From: Thioalkalivibrio sulfidiphilus HL-EbGr7
GTDB lineage: Bacteria > Pseudomonadota > Gammaproteobacteria > Ectothiorhodospirales > Ectothiorhodospiraceae
Length of the DNA: 64,000 nucleotides
Assembly (NCBI RefSeq): GCF_000021985.1
Contig: NC_011901.1
Coordinates: 3,110,501 to 3,174,500 of the forward strand
Direction of reading: 5' to 3'
Position 1 is the stretch's first letter; every line of letters begins with the position of its first letter. The notes beneath the pieces were generated by a model. It was not told the origin of the DNA, did no database searches, and worked only from the letters and a program-made list of their open reading frames with translations. The translations under genes and the position numbers were made by a program. This document shows, in pieces, positions 43,198 to 51,420 of this stretch.

Positions 43198-43533
43198 CAG
43201 ATCATGAGCCTCGCGTACAGCAGCCCTTTTATAATTCTTATGTTTCGGGAATCTAGAGGTTATCCGGGCGGCATTAAAATCAATATTTTTAATGCTGCTT
43301 ATAATGAAAAACCTCGAGACCAGCCCTTTTTCTTATTTTCCAAGGCTTCCAGCCCTTAGAAACCAATTTAATTCTTATAGCACCTATTTGTTTTTTTTCA
43401 GGGATGACATCCCAATAACGGATAGAAATTGAAGAAATCAGCGCTGGCGCAGGCCGTGAATGCCTGACCACAGAGGGACAGAGCGGGGTTTGCTCACAGG
43501 AAAAACGGGGCGGCAGTCCGCCCCGCCGCCCGA
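43198..43533. other. AT-rich gap with short repeats; no gene seen
   Basis: 336 bases, much richer in A/T than the surroundings. It has an inverted repeat GCATTAAAA/TTTTAATGC (43271-43295), three copies of CAGCCCTT (43221, 43321, 43350), two AATTCTTAT words, and TATAAT-like words on both strands. The minus-strand ones could serve DUF2244/ctaC. It may be remnant foreign DNA or a promoter region. Confidence 0.6.
43501..43525 (-). terminator. Rho-independent terminator after bioC
   Basis: CGGGGCGG - CAGT - CCGCCCCG stem followed on the minus strand by TTTTT; nine bases after the bioC stop. Confidence 0.92.
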
Positions 43534-44409
43534 TCAGGATTCGGGCTTGATGGGAATGAAGCGCTCGGGGCGGCCGGCAGGCCCCACCACAGGGACATTC
43601 GGCGCCCAGGCGTGGCCGTAGATGACCTCGTAGCTGGCCGGCAGACTGCCGTCTTCCCGACGGAAGACCTCGTAGGCGGCTTCCAGCGCCTGCAGCCGGG
43701 AACGGGGCGTGAGTCCCCGAGGCCGGCCGGCATTGGCGTTGCTGGCGCCGATGGCGCGCAGGTCATGCATCAGCTGGCCCAGTTCGGCGTAGGTGACCGT
43801 CATCATTTCCATGTCCATCACCGGGTCCGCGAACCCGGCACGCACCAGGGCGTCGCCGATGTCATGCATGTCCAGGAAACGATTGACGTGGGTACCCTCG
43901 GGGTCCACCCGGCGCCAGGCCTCGCGCAGCTCTCGCAGGGTGTCGGGCCCGAAGGTACTGAACTGGAACAACCCGCCGGGGGCAAGCGCACGCCGCACGC
44001 CGGCGAAGGTGCGGTCCAGGTCATCGCACCATTGCAGCGCGAGACTGGACACGACCAGGTCGAAGACCCCGTCGGCGAAGGGCAGGCGCTCCGCGTCGCC
44101 GGCCACCCACACCGGGCGGCGCCACCAGCCGGCAGCGCGGCGCGCCTGGTGGAGCATGGCCTCGGACAGATCCAGCCCGCACACCAGAGACCGCTTGTAG
44201 TGGCTGCGCAGGCCCCGGGCAGCGCGCCCTGTGCCCGTGCCGATGTCCAGAACCCGGGCGGGGGACAGCCTCACCAGGTCCAGGCGTTCCAGCAGGCGGT
44301 CACAGACCTCGTGCTGCAGCACGGCCGTGCGATCATACCCGCTGGCTGCCCGCTCGAAGGTGGCCCGCACCCGGCGCTTGTCGAGGCGGTAGGGTTCGTC
44401 AAGCGCCAT
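43534..44409 (-). CDS. bioC: Malonyl-ACP O-methyltransferase
   Basis: Starts pimeloyl-ACP synthesis for biotin by methylating malonyl-ACP so that it can enter the fatty acid cycle. About 291 residues; opening DKRRVRATFERAASGYDRTA, SAM motif VLDIGTGTGRAARGL, and LALQWCDDLDRTF are typical of BioC. ATG 44409 gives the usual N-terminus and overlaps the end of bioH by 11 bases, so the two are coupled. The other bio genes are not in the window. Confidence 0.93.
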   Translation of the reverse strand: MALDEPYRLDKRRVRATFERAASGYDRTAVLQHEVCDRLLERLDLVRLSPARVLDIGTGTGRAARGLRSHYKRSLVCGLDLSEAMLHQARRAAGWWRRPVWVAGDAERLPFADGVFDLVVSSLALQWCDDLDRTFAGVRRALAPGGLFQFSTFGPDTLRELREAWRRVDPEGTHVNRFLDMHDIGDALVRAGFADPVMDMEMMTVTYAELGQLMHDLRAIGASNANAGRPRGLTPRSRLQALEAAYEVFRREDGSLPASYEVIYGHAWAPNVPVVGPAGRPERFIPIKPES

Positions 44410-45163
44410 CGCACCACTCCAGCAGGCGATCCGCCACCTCCTGCACATGGGTCAGCAGGGGTGCATGCCCCGCCCCGCGCAGCACATGCACCGACATGTC
44501 CGGCCGCAGCCGCTGCAGGTCCGGGACCACGGCCACCGGTACCAGGGTATCCAGATCGCCGAACAGGCCATGTACCGGCGCCGTAAGGCCGGCGAGTTCG
44601 GCACGCAGATCCGTGCCCCGCAGGATCTCGAGCCCTTCCGCCAGGCCCCCCGGCGCGGGCGGCATGGCCAGGCAACGGGCCTTCAGGGTGCGCAGGGCCT
44701 CGCCGCGACCGGGCGCGCCGAGAAACTGCAGGGCGAGAAACCGGGCCAGGGTGGACGAAAAGTCGCCCGCCAGATCCCGGGCGAAGTCCGCCAGCACCCC
44801 GGGATCCATGGCGTGGGGCCAGTCGGGGGCGCGCACGAAACGGGGGGTGGCGGCCAGCAGCACCAGGGAAGACACCTTGTCGGGATGACGCCGCGCCAGG
44901 CTCAGGGCCAGCAGCCCGCCCAGTGACCAACCCACCACACAGACACGCGCGTCCAGCCCGGCGGCCAGCTCGTCCGCCACGGCCTCGAGGCCGCCGAAAC
45001 GGCCTTCACCGGCCCGGGCGCCATGCCCAGGCAGGTCCGGGGCCAGCACCCGGGCACGCCCGGCCAGGGCGCCGGCCAGATCCTGCCAGACCGAACCATT
45101 GAGCCCCCAGCCATGGATGCACAACAGGGTCGGCGGCATGCCCGCGGCAGATTCCCGGCTCAC
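44399..45163 (-). CDS. bioH: Pimeloyl-ACP methyl ester carboxylesterase
   Basis: Alpha/beta hydrolase removing the methyl ester once the pimeloyl chain is complete. Motifs: CIHGWGLNGSVW (oxyanion), VVGWSLGGLLAL with the nucleophilic Ser, GLFGDLDTLVP with Asp, and GAGHAPLLTH with His. The GTG at 45163 leaves about 16 residues before the HGWG strand as in other BioH proteins; an ATG at 45139 is possible but leaves a short N-terminus. No clear RBS favours either. Confidence 0.91.
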   Translation of the reverse strand: MSRESAAGMPPTLLCIHGWGLNGSVWQDLAGALAGRARVLAPDLPGHGARAGEGRFGGLEAVADELAAGLDARVCVVGWSLGGLLALSLARRHPDKVSSLVLLAATPRFVRAPDWPHAMDPGVLADFARDLAGDFSSTLARFLALQFLGAPGRGEALRTLKARCLAMPPAPGGLAEGLEILRGTDLRAELAGLTAPVHGLFGDLDTLVPVAVVPDLQRLRPDMSVHVLRGAGHAPLLTHVQEVADRLLEWCDGA

Positions 45164-45256
45164 GGATTGCCGCCCCGCCCAACTCGGGTATCATGCCCAG
45201 TCCTGTTGTCCACAGCTTCAACCCACATCATTCAAATTCTCTAAGGGATCTGTCTC

Positions 45257-45868
45257 ATGTTGCTGGCCTCAGCCCTGGTCCTCGGCGCCTACCTGCTGGG
45301 CTCGGTGTCCACCGCCATCCTGGTCTGCCGCCTGGCCGGCCTGCCTGACCCCCGCAGCCAGGGCTCCGGCAATCCCGGCGCCACCAATGTGCTGCGCACC
45401 GGGCGCAAGGGGGCGGCCATCATCACCCTGCTGGGGGATCTGCTCAAGGGGCTGGTGCCGGTGCTCGTCGCCCACGCACTGGGGCTCGAACCGGTCTGGA
45501 TCGCCGCCGTGGCCCTGGCCGCCTTCCTGGGGCATCTCTTTCCCGTCTACCACGGCTTCCGGGGTGGCAAGGGTGTGGCCACGGCGCTGGGCGTGATCCT
45601 GGGCATCCAGGCCTGGGTCGGGCTCGCCGCCCTGGCCACCTGGCTGATCGTGGCCGCCATCAGCCGGATCTCATCCCTGTCCGCCCTGACCGCCGCCACC
45701 CTGACGCCGGTGTACATGTATCTGCTCACCGGCGAGCGCTGGTACGTGGCCGCCGGCGTGCTGCTCGCCGCGCTGATTTACTGGCGCCACCGGGCAAACA
45801 TCCGCCGCCTGCTGCGCGGCGAGGAACCGAAGATCGGCAACAAGACTAAGAACAAGTCGGAAGTGTGA
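45257..45868 (+). CDS. plsY: Glycerol-3-phosphate acyltransferase PlsY
   Basis: Acylates glycerol-3-phosphate from acyl-phosphate to start phospholipid synthesis. Five or so helices; LGSVSTAILVCRL, GSGNPGATNVLRTGRKGA, FPVYHGFRGGKGVAT (substrate loops) are diagnostic. 203 residues; the last few (NKTKNKSEV) extend into the palindrome at 45854-45920, which supplies the stop. Convergent with tsaD. Confidence 0.95.
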   Translation: MLLASALVLGAYLLGSVSTAILVCRLAGLPDPRSQGSGNPGATNVLRTGRKGAAIITLLGDLLKGLVPVLVAHALGLEPVWIAAVALAAFLGHLFPVYHGFRGGKGVATALGVILGIQAWVGLAALATWLIVAAISRISSLSALTAATLTPVYMYLLTGERWYVAAGVLLAALIYWRHRANIRRLLRGEEPKIGNKTKNKSEV

Positions 45869-45920
45869 ATTGGGAACTGAAACCCTTTACTTCACACTTC
45901 CCAATTCACACTTCCGACTT
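45854..45920. repeat. Palindromic heptad array between convergent plsY and tsaD; 23-bp perfect arms
   Basis: The arms 45854-45876 and 45898-45920 are exactly complementary over 23 bp and read as heptads of the pattern KTNNGAA / TTCNNAM. Four heptads on each side of a 7-nt centre keep 7-nt phase. The plsY stop is in the left arm (45866-45868) and the tsaD stop overlaps the right arm (45906-45908). Confidence 0.94.
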
Positions 45921-46916
45921 CGACTCCAGGTTCCACCGGGCGCGCGCCCGGATGGTCAGGTCCTCGCCCGCACCCGCCTGGAAACGCATCAACCCCGCCA
46001 GGGCAATCATGGCGCCGTTGTCGGTGCAGAACTCGAATGGCGGGTAGTGCACGCTGGCGCCCTCGGCGCCCACCGCTTCCTTGAGCCGCTGCCGCAGGCG
46101 GCGGTTGGCGCCCACGCCACCGGCCACCACCAGGCGCTCAGCCCCGGTCTCCTGCACCGCCCGCAGACACTTGATCACCAGGGTATCCACCACCGCCTCC
46201 TCGAAGGCCCGCGCCACGTCGGCCCGGTCCTGCTCGGTGCGCGTCTCGCGCAGGGTGGTCAGGGCCCGGGTCTTGAGCCCGGAGAAACTGAAGTCCAGGC
46301 CCGGGCGGTCGGTCATGGGGCGGGGAAAGCTGAAACGCGCCGGATCACCCCGTTCCGCCAGGGCCGCCAGGGCCGGGCCGCCGGGGTAGCTCAGCCCGAG
46401 CAGCTTGGCGGTCTTGTCGAAGGCCTCGCCGGCGGCGTCGTCCAGGCTCTCGCCCAGGATCCGGTAACGCCCCACCCCCTGCACGTCCACCAGCATGGTA
46501 TGCCCGCCGGAGACCAGCAGGGCCAGGAAGGGAAACTCGGGCGGTTCATCGCCCAGCAGGGGCGCGAGCAGGTGCCCCTCCATGTGGTGCACGCCCACGG
46601 CGGGCAGGCCCCAGGCCCAGGCGAGACTGCGCGCCACCCCGGCACCCACCAGCAGCGCACCCAGCAGGCCGGGGCCCGAGGTATAGGCGATGCCGGTGAG
46701 ATCCGAGGCGGCGGTGTCCGCCCCGTCCAGGGCCTGGCGCACCAGGGGCAGCAGCTTGCGGATATGGTCCCGGGAGGCCAGCTCCGGCACGACGCCGCCG
46801 TATTCCGCGTGCAGGGCCACCTGGCTGTAGAGGGCATGGGACAGCAGCCCGCGCTCGGCATCGATCACCGCCACGCCGGTCTCATCACAGGAGGTCTCGA
46901 TACCCAGGATGCGCAT
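45906..46916 (-). CDS. tsaD: tRNA N6-threonylcarbamoyladenosine synthase subunit TsaD
   Basis: Transfers threonylcarbamoyl to A37 of ANN-decoding tRNAs together with TsaB, TsaC and TsaE. 336 residues; [11 protein letters not shown], the iron-binding [11 protein letters not shown] motif, SGGHTMLV, and [13 protein letters not shown] are typical. The C-terminal residues (ESKSEV) come from the repeat. It faces rpsU divergently, a common order. Confidence 0.96.
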   Translation of the reverse strand: MRILGIETSCDETGVAVIDAERGLLSHALYSQVALHAEYGGVVPELASRDHIRKLLPLVRQALDGADTAASDLTGIAYTSGPGLLGALLVGAGVARSLAWAWGLPAVGVHHMEGHLLAPLLGDEPPEFPFLALLVSGGHTMLVDVQGVGRYRILGESLDDAAGEAFDKTAKLLGLSYPGGPALAALAERGDPARFSFPRPMTDRPGLDFSFSGLKTRALTTLRETRTEQDRADVARAFEEAVVDTLVIKCLRAVQETGAERLVVAGGVGANRRLRQRLKEAVGAEGASVHYPPFEFCTDNGAMIALAGLMRFQAGAGEDLTIRARARWNLESKSEV

Positions 46917-47108
46917 TCAGGGGTCCGGATTCAGAAGCAAATCAAGAAGATGACAAGCAAATCGGGGCAAGGTGGCCCGATCAAACCCGGGCGACACCCA
47001 TCAAGCCAGTCGCCGCAGGCGATCGGCCGATCATTATAGCCATGTGAACCCCGAAAAATCCTGTTCATCCCGGGCACGACGGCCCCTCACCCGGCGCACA
47101 CGGAAACT

Positions 47109-47137
47109 TTGGCATTTCCCGGATGAATCCTTATAAT
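47109..47137 (+). promoter_or_regulatory. Strong sigma70 promoter of rpsU
   Basis: TTGGCA - 17 bp - TATAAT, near consensus, ending 61 bases before the rpsU ATG. The rest of the 282-bp tsaD-rpsU gap has a perfect palindrome GATCGGCCGATC at 47021-47032 and a minus-strand TATAAT at 47033-47038 that could serve tsaD. Confidence 0.85.
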
Positions 47138-47198
47138 GCGCGATTCTCTGTCCCCGGAAGCCGGGGCGTTGAACGTCTAACCCTGACAGGATGATCTG

Positions 47199-47414
47199 AT
47201 GCCTCACGTACGCGTCAAAGAAAACGAACCCTTCGAGGTGGCCCTGCGCCGCTTCAAGCGCACCTGTGAAAAGGCCGGTGTGCTGACCGAAGTCCGTCGT
47301 CGCGAGTTCTACGAAAAGCCCACCGAGATCCGCAAGCGCAAGGCCGCTGCCGCCGTCAAGCGCCAGGCCAAGCGCGTGTCCAAGGAAGTGGCTCGCCGCG
47401 AGCGCCTGTACTAA
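47199..47414 (+). CDS. rpsU: 30S ribosomal protein S21
   Basis: 71-residue highly basic protein needed for translation initiation. [21 protein letters not shown] and the [14 protein letters not shown] segment are typical. It has a strong promoter. yqeY follows, but dnaG and rpoD of the usual macromolecular-synthesis operon do not. Confidence 0.97.
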   Translation: MPHVRVKENEPFEVALRRFKRTCEKAGVLTEVRRREFYEKPTEIRKRKAAAAVKRQAKRVSKEVARRERLY

Positions 47415-47433
47415 GTCTCGACCGACTGACTCG

Positions 47434-47455
47434 GGGTTCGCCTTGACGCGAACCC
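47434..47455 (+). other. Hairpin between rpsU and yqeY
   Basis: The 8-bp stem GGGTTCGC/GCGAACCC with a 6-nt loop and no T run. It may attenuate or process the rpsU-yqeY message. Confidence 0.6.
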
Positions 47456-47474
47456 GCCCCGGAGAGCCCGGACC

Positions 47475-47930
47475 ATGTCCACCGACAGCCCGCTGAAGGC
47501 CCGCATCACCGAGGACATGAAGTCGGCCATGCGCGCCGGCGACAAGCCTCGGCTGGGCACCATTCGCCTGATGCTCGCCGCCGTGAAGCAGGTGGAAGTG
47601 GATACCCGCGTATCCCTGGACGACACCCAGGTGCTGGCCGTGCTCGACAAGATGGTCAAGCAGCGCCGGGAATCCATCGAGCAGTACCGGGGCGCGGGCC
47701 GGGACGACCTGGCTGACGTAGAGGTGCGGGAACTGGAGGTCATCCAGTCCTATCTGCCCGAACCCCTATCCGAGGGCGAGATCACGGCGATGATCGACGC
47801 GGCCATCAGCGAGACCGGCGCCAGCTCCGTGCGTGACATGGGCCAGGTCATGGGCTTGATCAAGCCCCGGATCCAGGGCCGCGCCGACATGGCGGCGGTC
47901 AGTGCCCAGGTGAAGGCCCGCCTCGCCTGA
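47475..47930 (+). CDS. GatB/YqeY-domain protein
   Basis: 151-residue helical protein resembling the tail domain of GatB amidotransferase. Opening LKARITEDMKSAMRAGDKPRLGTIRLML and the YLPEPLSEGEI and MGQVMGLIKPRIQGRADMA segments are typical of YqeY. Its biochemical role is unknown; its consistent position after rpsU suggests translation. Co-transcribed with rpsU across a 60-base gap. Confidence 0.9.
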   Translation: MSTDSPLKARITEDMKSAMRAGDKPRLGTIRLMLAAVKQVEVDTRVSLDDTQVLAVLDKMVKQRRESIEQYRGAGRDDLADVEVRELEVIQSYLPEPLSEGEITAMIDAAISETGASSVRDMGQVMGLIKPRIQGRADMAAVSAQVKARLA

Positions 47931-47938
47931 CCCGCCCG

Positions 47939-47963
47939 GCAACCCCAGCGCCCCTGGGGTTGC
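47939..47963 (+). terminator. Hairpin after yqeY, probable terminator
   Basis: The 10-bp stem GCAACCCCAG/CTGGGGTTGC with a 5-nt loop lies eight bases after the yqeY stop. There is no T run, so termination strength is uncertain. Confidence 0.6.
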
Positions 47964-47997
47964 ACACCGCCAACCGGCGCATTCATGCTTGATGTGA

Positions 47998-49467
<1,470 letters not shown>

Positions 49468-49471
49468 AGCA

Positions 49472-49579
49472 GTGGCAAGTGGCAAGTGGCTAGTTGCATG
49501 GCAAAACCACTTCCTTGCCCTCCCGAATATCCGGGGTCACAAGGCTGTTCCTTGCCACTTGAGACCAGCCACTGGCTAC
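49472..49579. repeat. Palindromic heptad array, 4 + 4 (GTGGCAA / TTGCCAC family), gltD-hemE gap
   Basis: Four heptads (GTGGCAA twice, GTGGCTA, GTTGCAT) at 49472-49499 face four inverse heptads at 49552-49579 across a 52-nt centre. Same family as 9174-9266. It ends seven bases before the hemE ATG. Confidence 0.92.
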
Positions 49580-49586
49580 TGACGTT

Positions 49587-50642
49587 ATGAATGAACTGAA
49601 AAACGATCGCCTGCTGCGTGCCCTGTTGCGCGAACCCGTGGACACCACGCCCGTGTGGATCATGCGTCAGGCGGGCCGTTATCTGCCCGAGTACCGGGCC
49701 ACCCGGGCCCGGGCGGGCAGCTTCATGGATCTGTGCCAGAGCCCGGAGATGGCCTGCGAGGTCACGCTTCAGCCCCTGGAGCGCTTCCCCCTGGATGCGG
49801 CCATCCTGTTCTCCGACATCCTCACCATCCCCGACGCCATGGGCCTGGGCCTGTATTTCTCCGAAGGGGAAGGCCCGCGCTTCGAGCGCCCGGTACAGGA
49901 CGCCGCCGCCATTCGCGCCCTGGGCGTGCCCGATCCCGAGACTGAACTGCGCTACGTCACCGACGCGGTGCGCTTGATCCGCCGCGAACTGGACGGACGG
50001 GTGCCCCTGATCGGCTTCTCCGGCAGCCCCTGGACCCTGGCCACCTACATGGTGGAAGGCGGTTCTTCCAAGGAATTCGCCCGCATCAAGGGCATGCTCT
50101 ACGACGATCCGTCCACCCTGCACCACCTGCTGGGGGTGCTGGCCGAGGCGGTCACCGTGTACCTGAACGCACAGATCGCCGCCGGCGCCCAGGCGGTGAT
50201 GGTGTTCGACACCTGGGGCGGCAGCCTGACCCCCGAGGGCTACCGGGAGTTCTCACTCGCCTACATGCAGCGCATCGTGGCGGGACTGACCCGGGAGCAC
50301 GAGGGTCGGCGCGTGCCCGTGACCCTGTTCACCAAGGGCGGCGGCGCCTGGCTGGAGGTCATGGCGGAAACCGGCTGCGACGCCCTGGGACTGGACTGGA
50401 CGGTGAACATCGGCGAGGCGCGCCGGCGCGTCGGCGACCGGGTGGCGCTGCAGGGCAACCTGGATCCGGCGGTACTCTACGCCTCCGCCGAGCGCGTGCG
50501 CGCAGCCGCCCGCAAGGTGGTCGAGGACTTCGGCCCCGGCAGCGGCCATGTCTTCAATCTGGGCCACGGCATCCACCCGGGCATCGACCCGGAGAAGGTC
50601 GCGGCCCTGGTGGATGAGGTGCACAAGGCCGGTATGAAGTAG
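49587..50642 (+). CDS. hemE: Uroporphyrinogen decarboxylase
   Basis: Converts uroporphyrinogen III to coproporphyrinogen III in heme synthesis. 351 residues; [30 protein letters not shown] and the [16 protein letters not shown] and [12 protein letters not shown] segments are all typical. ATG 49587 follows the repeat with no good RBS. The stop is at the first base of the next repeat element. Confidence 0.97.
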   Translation: MNELKNDRLLRALLREPVDTTPVWIMRQAGRYLPEYRATRARAGSFMDLCQSPEMACEVTLQPLERFPLDAAILFSDILTIPDAMGLGLYFSEGEGPRFERPVQDAAAIRALGVPDPETELRYVTDAVRLIRRELDGRVPLIGFSGSPWTLATYMVEGGSSKEFARIKGMLYDDPSTLHHLLGVLAEAVTVYLNAQIAAGAQAVMVFDTWGGSLTPEGYREFSLAYMQRIVAGLTREHEGRRVPVTLFTKGGGAWLEVMAETGCDALGLDWTVNIGEARRRVGDRVALQGNLDPAVLYASAERVRAAARKVVEDFGPGSGHVFNLGHGIHPGIDPEKVAALVDEVHKAGMK

Positions 50643-50729
50643 GAAGTTAAAAGTAAGAAGTGTGAATTGGGAGGTGCGAAGTGAAGGCTTTCAATTCCCA
50701 CTTCCCAATTCACACTTCTCACTTCCCAG
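50639..50729. repeat. Thirteen heptads in phase: palindromic array of 7 + 6 units
   Basis: From 50639 to 50729 every seventh base starts a new unit: seven of the form GTNNGAA (left, 50639-50687) then six of the form TTCNNAM (right, 50688-50729), with no extra spacer. The core GAAGTGTGAATTGGGA has an exact inverse. The hemE stop is in the first unit and the stop of the minus-strand gene at 50691 is in the right arm. Confidence 0.93.
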
Positions 50730-51311
50730 CAGCCCCCTGACCTCCTTGATCCCCGCCCGGCGCATGGGCTTGCCATCCACCGGACTGGGCGGCGCCTGGC
50801 GGATGCCCTTGACGGGGAACACCACGGCCTCCACGTCGGCACCCGGGCCGGAGAAGGCAATCACCGGGTAGAACACGTAACCCTGTCCCGAACGCATGCG
50901 ACGTTCGTCACCGCGCCAGCGGATACCCCGATCCTCCAGGTGGAAGATCACCTCCTCCACGCTGTCGGCGAACAGGTGCAGGGTGATCTCTTCGCGCCCG
51001 TTGACCAGACCCTCCAGCACCGGCCCCACCAGGCGCGGCTCGAACGGGGCCAGCAGTTCCATGGCCTGCACAGCCGCCTCGCGCAGCCGTGTCAGCGCCT
51101 CGCGGCTGGCATCGTCCTCGAACAGCCGCTGGCGGGCATGCACCGCCTCCTCGATCTCCACGTTGCGCGGCAGGTTGCGAGTCTGCCCGGCGCCCAGTCG
51201 CTCGGCGGCCTTGCGCTTGGCAAGCCCGTAATCGGCCACACCTTCGTCCAGGATGATGCGCGCCGCCTCCTCCATGATGAGCTGGCGTACTCTGAGATCA
51301 TTGGTGGACAT
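50691..51311 (-). CDS. Nucleotidyltransferase-like protein, apparently without catalytic motif
   Basis: 206 residues. The helical start MSTNDLRVRQLIMEEAARI and YGLAKRKAAERLG resemble a family of small nucleotidyltransferase-fold proteins that have a GS...DxD site. Here the matching region reads LVGPVLEGLVNGREEITLHLFAD, without GS or DxD, so it is probably non-catalytic. The comparison is from memory and tentative. The last dozen residues and stop come from the heptad array 50639-50729. ATG 51311 is chosen; a longer frame to 51581 does not look like protein. Confidence 0.65.
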   Translation of the reverse strand: MSTNDLRVRQLIMEEAARIILDEGVADYGLAKRKAAERLGAGQTRNLPRNVEIEEAVHARQRLFEDDASREALTRLREAAVQAMELLAPFEPRLVGPVLEGLVNGREEITLHLFADSVEEVIFHLEDRGIRWRGDERRMRSGQGYVFYPVIAFSGPGADVEAVVFPVKGIRQAPPSPVDGKPMRRAGIKEVRGLLGSEKCELGSGN

Positions 51312-51420
51312 GGAACGACTCCGGATACCGGGGAAATCCCGGTTCAGTCTACCCCGCGAACGGCGGGGATCACCATGCGACGTATGCGTCGATGCGGCAG
51401 AATGCGAGTTGACGCGGGGC

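Noticed and set aside
46917-47198. tRNA or other structured RNA gene in the tsaD-rpsU gap
   Set aside because: No cloverleaf-compatible arms seen; the gap is explained by divergent promoters and a palindrome. No tRNA or rRNA gene was seen anywhere in the window.
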